Of a stretch of DNA of 64,000 bases, positions 34,629 through 44,481 are shown piece by piece (positions within the stretch are counted from its first letter, which is position 1; every line of letters starts with the position of its first letter). Origin of the DNA: Desulfococcaceae bacterium (GTDB lineage Bacteria; Desulfobacterota; Desulfobacteria; Desulfobacterales; Desulfosalsimonadaceae); the NCBI GenBank assembly GCA_030145385.1, contig JAQYVU010000001.1, positions 1 through 64,000 on the forward strand, read 5' to 3'. Under the pieces are notes generated by a model. The model was not told the origin of the DNA, did not search any database, and saw only the letters and a program-made list of their open reading frames with translations. Both the position numbers and the translations under genes were made by a program.

Positions 34629-37328
34629 TTATGGGTTTGTTTGCAGCTGGCGATAATATTCCGTGCTTCTGATATTCTCAAGATCCGTGTCGGTTCTGAT
34701 CATATCCCAATTGTCATACCCTAAGCGGATGGCTTTTTGAAGCCATACAATCGCTTTATCCTTATTGTTTTGACGTGAATAGATGCAGGCGATGTTATAA
34801 GCGACGGCTGCATTTTTCGGGTCAATCTTTAAAATTCGCTTGAATGTTTCAATGGATTTCTGGTCATCTTTGTTCATGGCATAAACCACAGCCAGGTTAA
34901 ACAGGGCATTGGTCAATTTTGGCTCCAGCGACAAAGCCGTTTGAAATTCAATAATTGCCCGGTCAAAATCATTGTTTTGTTTATATTTATTTCCCTGCTG
35001 ATAGTGCAGAATAGCGTTGTTTGTTTCCTGTTGAATTTTATTTTGAATATTCGCTGTTTGAGAGTTTAAATTCTGGTGTATCCGATTCAGGCTGGTTTGT
35101 GCCTTGACGTATTGCGGATCGATCCGCAAGGCTTCGCTAAAATGAACTGCCGCTTGTTTAAAATTTTTCATGGCAGCATATACTGAAGCGATTTTGTAGT
35201 GATTTTCCGGATTTTCCGGATTAATTTCTTGTACCATTACATAAAAGGGCAACGCTTCATTAAATTTCCCCACAGCAAGCAGCGCATTTCCCATATTATT
35301 CATGGTGATGGTATGAGCCGGATTTATCTCGAGCGCCCGGGTGTAATAATCAATCGCCTCATTATATTGTTCATTTTTTGCAGCCAGGTTGCCGAGGTTA
35401 TTAAGGATTTCAACGTTATCCGGAGCCAAAGCCAATGCCCTCAGGTAGCAGGCCTGTGCCTCATCCGTTTTTCCCATAGCCGCAAGTATTGTTCCCCAGT
35501 TTACGTATGCTGAAATAAATTTGTCATTACCCTTGATGGCTTTTTCAAAATAATTAATCGCCTGGTCCGGGTGATTCTGGGATTTTAGAACCAGGCCGAT
35601 CGCATTGAGAACTTCAGAGTGATTTTGGTTTATGTCCAGTGCTTTTTTAAAAGTATTCAATGCGGTTTGGAATTCACCGGTTTCATAATAAATGCGCCCC
35701 AGATTATAATAAGTTTTAAAGAGAGAAGGCTCTTGTTTTATGGCCTGTTGATAATGGTAGATGGCTTGCTGATTATTCCCAAGTGCGTGATAAGCCGCAC
35801 CTAAATTGTGATGGGCTTCGGCATATTGCGGATTGAGCAGGATTGCTGTTTTCAGGTTTTTGATTGCCTGCGTGTAATTTGTATTGTTCATTAACACATA
35901 TGCAAGATTATTGTAGGAATTGGCTTTATCGGGCGTTTTTTTGACGTCATCCTGCCAGAAAGAGATATCATCCTGCCATATAATATTTCGCTGAAATGTC
36001 CACATTGAAAGAAAGATGATTAAAAGTGAACAGATACTGTTTCTTAGATATTTTATTTTGATAAATTTGAAAAGCCCCATTGAAAAAAGAAACAAAGGCA
36101 TCATGGACGGCAGGTAGGTGCGATGTTCAAAAATAGGTGCCAGGCCGAGAAAGGTGGATTCAATCGCCAGATTGCCAAAAAACCATAGTGTGGAAAATGC
36201 CATCAGCCGGTTTTTTTTTGCTGAAATTACAGACAGTGCAAGCAAGCCTGCAATAACCCCCATACAAATGAAGGTGGTGGCAGGATCTGCCGGAGAAGTT
36301 GAAATGGGGTAATTATAGTCCAGGTGGAGTCTTGAAGGGTGGGGAAAGAAAATAAGACTGATATAATAGGCAAGCACGCGTGTTTCCGTAAGCAGTCTTT
36401 GGAACATCGTAAAATTATGCCTGTCATACATGGATAAAATGACAGCATAGTGATTAATAAAAAATACAGCAATAGCGGCAAGAATCAGAAAGAGAAGACT
36501 TCCCCATAACAGTTTATTTTTTGACCCTGTCCATTTTAAATCCTGAAAGAAAAACCATTCGTACAAAATAATAAAAAACGGCAGCATTGCCGCATTCTGT
36601 TTATTCGCCAGTGCTAACAGCTCTGAAACCAGGCAGCCGGTAAACCATATTGTTGCTTTGATTTTTGAGAGGGTGATTTTTCCCTCTGCACCTGAAAATC
36701 GTGTCTGCCGTGCCCGTCCGTTGATGTAACATAGAATTGACAGCATGTAGAACATTGCGGCCATAGAGTTCATTCGTTGAACTATAAAGGTAACGGATTG
36801 GGTGTGCAGGGGATGGACAATCCATAGCAGTGCGGCAAAAAAGGAAAGCAACATGGCGTTGCCGGACGCCGCTGTATTGACAGGATAATTTCCGTTTTGT
36901 GAGTTACTGCCCCGGCGTGTTATATCCAGCGTTATTTTTAGAAAAAAAAATAAAAAAATGCCGGTTGTGATGTGAATGAGAATGTTGACCAGATGGTAGC
37001 CGGCTGGGTTATATTGATCAAAATAGTAATTGAGGGCAAAACTGATCATGGTGATTGGCCGATGTCCGGGAGCATTTAAGGCAATGCGGATTTGATCGGC
37101 AGACAGGTCGGTCATCCGGATATATTCATTTTCCATGATATTTCGGATGTCATCATAAATAAAAGGGGCGTGAATTGTATTTGCGTAGAGAATGAACCCG
37201 GCAAGGATGAACATAGCAATAATGATGGAATATGATATGAATTTATTCCGTTTGCATATTGATAAAACAGCAGTTGCTTTTGAATTGCCGCTAATCTCAG
37301 AAGGCATGTATTGTGTTTGTATAGGCAT
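34629..37328 (-). CDS. TMTC-like membrane protein with long TPR tail, paralogue B
   Basis: This protein of about 899 residues is the longest of the set, because its TPR region (about 460-899) has roughly eleven units. The head has HAPFIYDD, FALNYYFDQYNPAGYHLVNI, HPLHTQSVTFIVQRMNSM and EHRTYLPSMM. The C-terminus is the shared end module (GYDNWDMIRTDTDLENIR). The ATG at 37328 is preferred because AGGA lies 5 nt upstream; the frame open to 37394 runs into the dispersed repeat. It is separated from paralogue C by the RAYT transposase gene. Protein O-glycosylation is inferred from the head family. Confidence 0.78.
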   Translation of the reverse strand: MPIQTQYMPSEISGNSKATAVLSICKRNKFISYSIIIAMFILAGFILYANTIHAPFIYDDIRNIMENEYIRMTDLSADQIRIALNAPGHRPITMISFALNYYFDQYNPAGYHLVNILIHITTGIFLFFFLKITLDITRRGSNSQNGNYPVNTAASGNAMLLSFFAALLWIVHPLHTQSVTFIVQRMNSMAAMFYMLSILCYINGRARQTRFSGAEGKITLSKIKATIWFTGCLVSELLALANKQNAAMLPFFIILYEWFFFQDLKWTGSKNKLLWGSLLFLILAAIAVFFINHYAVILSMYDRHNFTMFQRLLTETRVLAYYISLIFFPHPSRLHLDYNYPISTSPADPATTFICMGVIAGLLALSVISAKKNRLMAFSTLWFFGNLAIESTFLGLAPIFEHRTYLPSMMPLFLFSMGLFKFIKIKYLRNSICSLLIIFLSMWTFQRNIIWQDDISFWQDDVKKTPDKANSYNNLAYVLMNNTNYTQAIKNLKTAILLNPQYAEAHHNLGAAYHALGNNQQAIYHYQQAIKQEPSLFKTYYNLGRIYYETGEFQTALNTFKKALDINQNHSEVLNAIGLVLKSQNHPDQAINYFEKAIKGNDKFISAYVNWGTILAAMGKTDEAQACYLRALALAPDNVEILNNLGNLAAKNEQYNEAIDYYTRALEINPAHTITMNNMGNALLAVGKFNEALPFYVMVQEINPENPENHYKIASVYAAMKNFKQAAVHFSEALRIDPQYVKAQTSLNRIHQNLNSQTANIQNKIQQETNNAILHYQQGNKYKQNNDFDRAIIEFQTALSLEPKLTNALFNLAVVYAMNKDDQKSIETFKRILKIDPKNAAVAYNIACIYSRQNNKDKAIVWLQKAIRLGYDNWDMIRTDTDLENIRSTEYYRQLQTNP

Positions 37329-37339
37329 GATATCCTGTG

Positions 37340-37501
<162 letters not shown>

Positions 37502-37523
37502 GCATGAAGCGTAGCCGTATGTT

Positions 37524-38057
37524 TCAAGTCGGCTCCCCGGCCCCAATATCAATATCACCCCCTCCCCAGCTTTCCGGATATAGCCCATGTTGAACATTAT
37601 GCCTAAAGGTAGAATACGGCCAATCCATGACATTATCAACATAGCCGTGTTTGACCGGGTTATAATGAAGATAATCCATATGGACAGCATAATCCTTATC
37701 GTCCCGGATCGTGTGCTCCCAATAACGGCGTTGCCAGATGCCACGTTCACCTTTTTGTTGCCTTACATAAGAACGTTGTTCCGTCTTTGGCATTTCTTTG
37801 GAGAAAAAAGTTTTAATCAGCCGAAGGCGTTTAGTATAATTATCATCACCTTGCGGCAAGGTCCAGATACAATGCATGTGATCAGGCAGCACCACCCAAC
37901 CATCAATATAAAATGGATACCGTGCCCGAACACGCCTCACTGCATCGCGTAATATGTCAATTTGTTGTACAAGAAGTTGATTCTGGAAGCGTTTAAGCAA
38001 ATTAATCGTAAAAAAGTAACAACCTCCTTTAATGCGGTTTCGTCGATAATTCGGCAT
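37524..38057 (-). CDS. REP-associated tyrosine transposase (RAYT, Y1 family)
   Basis: This 177-residue protein has the IS200/Y1 transposase fold signature. The metal-binding HUH motif is H60-M-H62 in VVLPDHMHCIWTLP. The C-terminal HMDYLHYNPVKHG (about 127-139) carries the candidate catalytic tyrosines Y129/Y132. RAYTs are domesticated single-copy relatives of IS200/IS605 transposases that bind and probably spread REP palindromes. Inverted REPs C and D flank the gene, and two more REPs are within 13 kb. The frame is intact. It sits between paralogues C and B of the TMTC-like array and may have helped rearrange it. Confidence 0.9.
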   Translation of the reverse strand: MPNYRRNRIKGGCYFFTINLLKRFQNQLLVQQIDILRDAVRRVRARYPFYIDGWVVLPDHMHCIWTLPQGDDNYTKRLRLIKTFFSKEMPKTEQRSYVRQQKGERGIWQRRYWEHTIRDDKDYAVHMDYLHYNPVKHGYVDNVMDWPYSTFRHNVQHGLYPESWGGGDIDIGAGEPT

Positions 38058-38115
38058 GTTTTGTTAAGTCCTTTGGGTGTTTTTTAATCGACATTCATTT
38101 TATCTGGCGGCATCC

Positions 38116-38141
38116 GGCGGATTACGCTTCGCTAATCCGCC
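38116..38141. repeat. REP palindrome D, 5' of the RAYT gene
   Basis: Reverse complement of copies B and C, 58 bp before the RAYT start. With C it makes an inverted REP pair around the gene, the usual REPtron layout. Confidence 0.82.
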
Positions 38142-38222
38142 CTACGAGGTCCTGAGATAAAAAAATAAGCAACCTTTCTTAAAGATTATATTTTTGTTTT
38201 TTCCTTATCCAATGCTCATTTT

Positions 38223-40187
38223 TTAATTCACCATTCGATGTTGGGCGTTCGATGTTCCTCTTTTATTTTTTTTAATCATCATCAATTTTTCCAGGTTGTT
38301 TTTTGCACTCATGTAGTCCGGGTTGAGTTGAAGCGCTTTATTAAAATGATGCCGGGCTTGGGTTAAACGGTTCTTGTGGATTAAAAGCACCCCAAGGTTG
38401 TTATGGGTTTCTGCGTGAAAAGGATACAGTTCCAATGCGGTTTTGTAATGATCGATGGCTTCATCAATTCTATTGAGATGTGTTAAGGCAACACCGATGT
38501 TGGTGTGCGCCTCAACATGCTGATTGTCAATTTCCAGAACTTTTGAAAAATAATGTATTGCTTTGTTGTATTGTTTTAAATGTATAAACGCATTCCCCAG
38601 GTTGTTGAGTGCCTGGTCGTGATTTGGATCTAATTGCAATACCCTGAAAAAATAAGGGATCGCTTTTTGGACATTATTTGATTTTAATTCAGCACTGCCA
38701 ATGTTGAAAATTGTGTCTTCGGCATACCGGCTACCGGGATCTACCTGAAGTGCTTTTTTGTAATGATCAATAGCGCTTTGGAATTGGTTTGCATCATATA
38801 ACGCGACACCAAGGTTGTTGTGGGGGCGGAATTTATTCGGTGATTTTATCACGCAATCCGTGAAAAAAATGATTCCGTTTTGCCATGTGACATTTCTTTG
38901 AAATGTCCACATCGCGAAAATAGCTGTTGTAGCACACAGGATACCGATACCCATCCATCTGGCTTTGATATGACGGGAAATTATCAGGGTAAAAAGTAAG
39001 GATACCATCATGAACGGCAGGTACGTCCGGTGTTCAAAGATGATCTCAATTCCGATAACGGATGATTCAATGAGCAGGTTGCCGAAAAACCATATTGTGC
39101 AAAATGCCATCAGCCGGTTTTTTTTTGCAAAACAGATGGCAAAACAAATCAGTGTTGTAATAGCAACCAATGACAGAATCGTTGTTCCCTGGTCCATTAG
39201 AGACAGTGAAAGGGGATAGTCGTGCTCAAGGTTCATTCGTTTTGGAAATGAGAATAAAAACAAGCTGATATAGTAAATCACCACCCGGAATTCAGTCAAA
39301 ACCCGCTGGGGAAGTGTAAAGTCCCGGTATGAGTAACTTCTTAAAATCCTGTCAACCGGATTTTCCCCCAGATAAAGGATGGTAATAATACCGAACAGGA
39401 TAAGTCCGCATATGATTAAAAAGAGTTTTTTATTTGTGCGAACAGGTTTCAGGTCCTGGAAGAAAAACCATTCATATAAAATTATAAACAGGGGAAGCAC
39501 ACCGGCATTCTCCTTGCTGGCCACAGCACAAACACCTGAGAGAAAGCAGCCGCTGAAGAGCAGGAACGCCTTTGTGTAATGGTGGGGATTCGCACGAAGA
39601 CCTGGGTTAAGACCCAAGCTAAGACCTGAGCGAAGATAAATCCTTCCATATACATAGAATAATATTGAAAGAATATAAAACATGGCTACCAGGCTGGTCA
39701 TTCGCTGGCATATGTATGTGACCGCCTGGGTATTGACCGGATGAACCAGCCAGATCATGGCAGCAAAAAAAGGCACTATCAATGGATAATCCGGTTTACC
39801 GGTGCGCCATGTTTCTGTTTTTAATGTGGCTTTAATGAATAGAAACAGCAGAACACCGGTTAACAGATGAATTATAATATTAAGAATATGGTATCCGAAT
39901 TCCTGATATTGTCCCAGATAATAATTGACCGCAAAACTGATGTTCGGGAGAAGACGGTGTCTGGGCCGGCCTTTGAAGGCTGCATCTGCCAGGCTTTCAA
40001 CGGTCAGTTCCGTCATGCGGATGTTTTTGTCATTTAAAATAAAAACGTCATCATCAAATACAAATGGGGAATGCAATGTGTTTGAGTAGATTATGGACCC
40101 GATGATTAGCAAAAGAGAGATGCATAATAGTGTCCAGGCGAAATTATGTTTTTGTTCATCGGGGATTAAAGAATCTGATTTGAGCAT
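38223..40187 (-). CDS. TMTC-like membrane protein with TPR tail, paralogue C
   Basis: This 654-residue protein has a TMTC-like head with HSPFVFDDDVFILND and FAVNYYLGQYQEFGYHILNI. HPVNTQAVTYICQRMTS and FEHRTYLPFMM follow, then five or six TPR units (about 430-640). It lacks the GYxNW end module seen on A and B. The final residues (RGTSNAQHRMVN) are encoded by a dispersed GAACATCGAA-type repeat. The natural C-terminus may therefore have ended earlier, near KKNK. The ATG at 40187 has no strong ribosome site. It is the third gene of the minus-strand array. Confidence 0.77.
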   Translation of the reverse strand: MLKSDSLIPDEQKHNFAWTLLCISLLLIIGSIIYSNTLHSPFVFDDDVFILNDKNIRMTELTVESLADAAFKGRPRHRLLPNISFAVNYYLGQYQEFGYHILNIIIHLLTGVLLFLFIKATLKTETWRTGKPDYPLIVPFFAAMIWLVHPVNTQAVTYICQRMTSLVAMFYILSILFYVYGRIYLRSGLSLGLNPGLRANPHHYTKAFLLFSGCFLSGVCAVASKENAGVLPLFIILYEWFFFQDLKPVRTNKKLFLIICGLILFGIITILYLGENPVDRILRSYSYRDFTLPQRVLTEFRVVIYYISLFLFSFPKRMNLEHDYPLSLSLMDQGTTILSLVAITTLICFAICFAKKNRLMAFCTIWFFGNLLIESSVIGIEIIFEHRTYLPFMMVSLLFTLIISRHIKARWMGIGILCATTAIFAMWTFQRNVTWQNGIIFFTDCVIKSPNKFRPHNNLGVALYDANQFQSAIDHYKKALQVDPGSRYAEDTIFNIGSAELKSNNVQKAIPYFFRVLQLDPNHDQALNNLGNAFIHLKQYNKAIHYFSKVLEIDNQHVEAHTNIGVALTHLNRIDEAIDHYKTALELYPFHAETHNNLGVLLIHKNRLTQARHHFNKALQLNPDYMSAKNNLEKLMMIKKNKRGTSNAQHRMVN

Positions 40188-40326
40188 AATATGTTTTAAT
40201 AAGCTTAAGTATTTGTTGTTCAGCAGATTCCTTTGGTGTTCTGCTGTATTTTTTGATTCGGTGCCGGTTTTGCGGTTAAATGTTTTTATAAGCGGATATA
40301 TATTGTTTTATTCAATTTTTTGTTTT

Positions 40327-42117
40327 TTATTGTCGGCCATATCCTGCTGCTTTTAGGATGTTAAGAACCTTTCGCGCATTATTGTAATCCGGTTTTAAAT
40401 AAATGGCGGTCTGAAAATGAATGAAAGCTTCATTATACTGATAATTTTTATAAAGCACCACACCCATATTAAAATGTGTTTGAGGGTTGTCGGGCTGAAT
40501 TCTCAGGGCATCGGTATAAAGGCTTATCGCTTCATCCAGTTGACCGCATTTGCTATATGCGTTGGCCAGGTCAATTTGAGATTTTGCATCATCGGGATTT
40601 AGTATGGCCGCACTGTGGTAGTGTGGAATTGCTTGATCCATAAGGCCCTTACGGTGAAGGGCGTTTCCCAGGTTCGTATGTACTTTGGCATAATCCGGTT
40701 TCAAGCGCAGGGCTTCATTGTAATGTAATATTGCCTGATCGGTTAAATTCTCTTCAGCAAGTGCGGATCCTAAGTTGAAGTGAATAGTCGGGTTATTATC
40801 GGTTATATTTAGAGCATGTTCAAACAGTGTAATGCTGTTTTCCCAATACATTAGCTGGCTTCTGGCTGTAAAGGATAAAAAGATGATAATAGTTAATGAA
40901 ATTAATATTTTTAATGGAGATTTATTATGAAAACGGCTTAATAGTTCATCTCCTCCCCAGACAACGATTGTAAAAAAACCGATTGCCGGTATATAAGCCC
41001 ACCGATCCGCCATTGCCGGCCATAGTCCACCCTGGATAAAACCGATAACCGGAAACAAAGTTCCAAGAAACCAGAACCACCCGGTAAACAGGTATGGAGA
41101 TTTTTTAATTTTATAAAGCACAAATGCCGTCACCAAGGCCAAGATTATCAAAGAACTAATGATCTGCCATACAGGGAAACTTTCTGGGAATGGATAATAG
41201 GCTGCCAGGTTGAATGGCCATATCAGTTTATATAAATAGTTTGTATATGATATTAATGCATTAAAAAATCTTGGACCAACAGCAGTGGTTTGAGTAGAAA
41301 TTATTGCTTGGGTTCTTGTCAAAGAGATGAAAACAATGCCGGTTACCATCAAGGCGAGAAAAATTAAGGGTGTTTTTTCTATAAAAAGTCTCATCGGTGA
41401 TGCTTTTTTCGCTATGTTTATAGCATTTGTCGTGCTTTCGGAATCCTGACTGCTGCTGTAACGGATGCGGTCCATCGGCCAAAAATCCAGCAGTAAAAGT
41501 GCAAACGGAAGCGTTACCAGCATAGGTTTTGCGAGAAGACCGGCTGAAAATACAAGCAGCATTAGAAGATATCTGGCAACACCGGGGCGTTTGGAATAAT
41601 AAATATAAGAAATGATGGTGAGCAGCCAGAACAGCGAGCTTAAAACATTTTTTCTTTCCGCAACCCATGCCACGGATTCAACGTTGATGGGATGAATTGC
41701 AAATAAGGTGGCAACTATGGCGCTTTTCCAGAGAGCGCCGGTTGTTTTATTGAAAATAAGGAACAAAAGCAGCGAATTAACAATATGAATGAAAAGGTTC
41801 ATCATATGATGCGGGCCGGGAGACAGTCCGAAAATCTGGCAATCCAGCATGTGGGACAGCCAGGTTAAGGGGTGCCAGTAGGTTCTGTTTTCAGTTGATA
41901 ATTTAAATGCCCAGATTATATTTTCAAATGAAATACCTGTGTTGATATGCTCGTTCTTGGTTACGTAGAAATAATCATCAAAATTGGTGAAATCATATGT
42001 ACTTAAATTCCAGTAAACAAACAAAGTCACTAATAAGATAAAGAGAAAAACACATGTCAGTTTTATAGAATATTGGTTTGTTATGTTTTTTTCTTTATGA
42101 TTAGTATTCATAAGCAT
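40327..42117 (-). CDS. TMTC-like membrane protein with TPR tail, paralogue D (second subfamily)
   Basis: This 596-residue protein belongs to a different subfamily from A-C. Loop 1 reads YDFTNFDDYFYVTKNEHIN, then YWHPLTWLSHMLDCQIFGL and GPHHMMNLFIHIVNS. HPINVESVAWVAERKN and MADRWAYIPAIGF follow. The pattern is shared with many bacterial TPR/GT-C proteins related to TMTC. About five TPR units end the protein (about 430-590). It starts 30 bp after the stop of paralogue E, so the two are likely one operon. ATGs at 42117 and 42111 are both possible starts. Confidence 0.77.
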   Translation of the reverse strand: MLMNTNHKEKNITNQYSIKLTCVFLFILLVTLFVYWNLSTYDFTNFDDYFYVTKNEHINTGISFENIIWAFKLSTENRTYWHPLTWLSHMLDCQIFGLSPGPHHMMNLFIHIVNSLLLFLIFNKTTGALWKSAIVATLFAIHPINVESVAWVAERKNVLSSLFWLLTIISYIYYSKRPGVARYLLMLLVFSAGLLAKPMLVTLPFALLLLDFWPMDRIRYSSSQDSESTTNAINIAKKASPMRLFIEKTPLIFLALMVTGIVFISLTRTQAIISTQTTAVGPRFFNALISYTNYLYKLIWPFNLAAYYPFPESFPVWQIISSLIILALVTAFVLYKIKKSPYLFTGWFWFLGTLFPVIGFIQGGLWPAMADRWAYIPAIGFFTIVVWGGDELLSRFHNKSPLKILISLTIIIFLSFTARSQLMYWENSITLFEHALNITDNNPTIHFNLGSALAEENLTDQAILHYNEALRLKPDYAKVHTNLGNALHRKGLMDQAIPHYHSAAILNPDDAKSQIDLANAYSKCGQLDEAISLYTDALRIQPDNPQTHFNMGVVLYKNYQYNEAFIHFQTAIYLKPDYNNARKVLNILKAAGYGRQ

Positions 42118-42147
42118 CTGCTCTTTCAGTATAAAGTGCCCGGTTAA

Positions 42148-44244
42148 TTAATTTTCTGATAATTTTGTAATCTGGGCCAGGGCGTTTTTTGCATTCGCAT
42201 AATCCGGATTTAGCCTTAGCGCTTCCTGAAAATGTTTAATGGCCTTTTCCTGATGATTCAGATAATATAGAACAATTCCAATATTAAACTGAGCGATCTC
42301 GTCTTCCGGAGAGATACGCACCGCTTCGGCATAATGGACTATCGCTTTTTCCATGTTGCCATTGTTATAATATAGTTTTGCAAGATTGTTATGGGCCTCC
42401 TTGTAGTTCGGTTCATATTGTACGGTTTTTAAGAAGTTTCGGGTGGCTTCAACGTTGTCTCCGGTTTTTAAATGAACAAGACCTAAATTATAATATGCTT
42501 CGGCATAATCCGGCTTTCTTTTAATGGCTTTTTTTATTTCTATAATTGCCAGATCAAATTTTCCGGTAAGATATCGGGCAGCGCCCAGATTGTTATAAAA
42601 TTTTGGGTCATTCGGATCAATGGTGATGGCCTCTAAATAATATTTCAATGCATTATCATGTTGCTGCATTTTTGTATAGACATTGCCGATTTTATTAAAC
42701 AACCCGGCGCTTGACGGAGCAAACAACAGTGCTTTTTCATAATGGTAAAGCGCTTTGGGATAATCCTTCATGTTGCTGTAAGCAATGGCGATTTGTTCGT
42801 GCGCTCCGCTGTCGGTCGGCATGATTTCAATCGCTTTTTTAAAATGGGGAATCGCTTTTTGATAATTGTTGTTCTCTGACAGGTACAAGCCGACTTGTAT
42901 GTGGGCAATATGGTTATTTTGAGTGACTTTAAGAGCATGTTGAAAAAGGGTATATGAGTTTTGCCAGTGTTTCAGATGTGCGCTGGTTAATATTATAAGC
43001 GTCAGAATGGTTGTGATGGCAAGCCCGGCTAAAATTATTTTTTTTTTTCGGAACCGCAAAAATAAATCCGGAATACCCCATGTAAGGATTATAAATAATC
43101 CGATAAAGGGAACATACGCCCATCGATCCGCCATTGCCGGCCAGAGTCCTCCCTGAATCAAGCCGATCACCGGTACCAATGTTCCGAGAAACCACAGCCA
43201 TCCGGTTACCATATAAGATTTTTTTTTCGCATGCGTTATCACCAGACCGGTTATCATAATCAGCGCCAATGCTGCGCCCATGCTTTTCCATAAAGAAATC
43301 ACGGTGGGGAAAGGGTAGAATATTGCAAAATTAATTGGGAAAATCAGGTGCCATATGTAGTGAATATATGAAATCAGTGAATTCGATATTCGCAACGCAA
43401 TGGGTTGCGTTGTTTCATTAATTATTTGACCATTGCTCTGAAGCGAATAAAATGATAGCCATATGGCGACAAAAGACAGGCAAAGCATGGGTATTTTTTC
43501 AAATATCAGGCGATAAACAGACGTTTTATGGAATTTAGCATCGCTATTTGCAGGAATTGATTTATTGTGGGACCAATTTCCCCGATCCCCTTTGATTCTA
43601 TTCATGGGCCAGTAATCTAAAAGCAGCAGCACGCATGGAAGTGTCACAAGCATCGGTTTTGCCATCAGTCCCAGAGAGAAGGTGGTTAAAACAAGAAAAT
43701 AACGCAAGACTGTGGGGCGTAATGCATAATAGACATAACCCAGCATGGTGAGAAACCATAGGGAAGTGGAAACCAGATTTTTTCTCTCAGCGATCCAGGC
43801 AACGGAATCCACATTAATCGGATGTAGCGCAAATACAGCTGCCACAAAAGCACTTTTCCATATCGCACCGGTCATGCGGATAAAAACAAGAAACAGCAAC
43901 AGAGAATTCAGCAGGTGATAAAATAAATTGGAGAGATGATGCATGCCGGGGTTAACGCCGAAAAACTGGCAGTCCAGCATATGGGCAAGCTCTGCGATTG
44001 GATGCCAGTAAGCGATTTCATCGGTTTTTATTACCTTAAATGCCCATTGGATGGATTCCGCTGAAAGCCCGTTTTTTACATGTTTATTTTCAGTAACATA
44101 TATATTATCATCGAAATTAATAAATTCATAATTTCTGACCGGGGAGTAAACAGCAAAAGTTACAATCAGGAGAAAAAGACTGATGAATAATATTTTTGAT
44201 ACTGGGTGTTTCACCTGGCTTGTTTGTAAATTATTGTTTTTCAT
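42148..44244 (-). CDS. TMTC-like membrane protein with TPR tail, paralogue E (second subfamily)
   Basis: This 698-residue protein is the closest relative of paralogue D. Shared motifs are NYEFINFDDNIYVTEN, YWHPIAELAHMLDCQFFGV, GMHHLSNLFYHLLNSLLLF, HPINVDSVAWIAERKN and MADRWAYVPFIGL. Its TPR tail is longer (about 440-690, seven or so units). It is the first gene of the array in transcription order and diverges from the methyltransferase-GT2 gene, with 237 bp between them that should hold both promoters. The acidic pair in loop 1 and the polytopic head suggest a lipid-linked-sugar glycosyltransferase; substrate unknown. Confidence 0.78.
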   Translation of the reverse strand: MKNNNLQTSQVKHPVSKILFISLFLLIVTFAVYSPVRNYEFINFDDNIYVTENKHVKNGLSAESIQWAFKVIKTDEIAYWHPIAELAHMLDCQFFGVNPGMHHLSNLFYHLLNSLLLFLVFIRMTGAIWKSAFVAAVFALHPINVDSVAWIAERKNLVSTSLWFLTMLGYVYYALRPTVLRYFLVLTTFSLGLMAKPMLVTLPCVLLLLDYWPMNRIKGDRGNWSHNKSIPANSDAKFHKTSVYRLIFEKIPMLCLSFVAIWLSFYSLQSNGQIINETTQPIALRISNSLISYIHYIWHLIFPINFAIFYPFPTVISLWKSMGAALALIMITGLVITHAKKKSYMVTGWLWFLGTLVPVIGLIQGGLWPAMADRWAYVPFIGLFIILTWGIPDLFLRFRKKKIILAGLAITTILTLIILTSAHLKHWQNSYTLFQHALKVTQNNHIAHIQVGLYLSENNNYQKAIPHFKKAIEIMPTDSGAHEQIAIAYSNMKDYPKALYHYEKALLFAPSSAGLFNKIGNVYTKMQQHDNALKYYLEAITIDPNDPKFYNNLGAARYLTGKFDLAIIEIKKAIKRKPDYAEAYYNLGLVHLKTGDNVEATRNFLKTVQYEPNYKEAHNNLAKLYYNNGNMEKAIVHYAEAVRISPEDEIAQFNIGIVLYYLNHQEKAIKHFQEALRLNPDYANAKNALAQITKLSEN

Positions 44245-44481
44245 GTGTATTTATGAATGTCCATTGTTCGCCATTTGATATTAATCAATTTTTATCTCAT
44301 CCGGTGGGTACGCGCTTATAGGAACTCCGCAGGTTAATTAAGAATTTACACTGGGGTTATAAATTAATTCATTAAAACTTCGACTTGAATTAGCAGTTTT
44401 TAGTTGTTAAATAAAGTAAATTTTCCATCAGATGCATCAAAGAGGTGTAATTATGAAACTCAGATTCTGTTGAAACAGGAA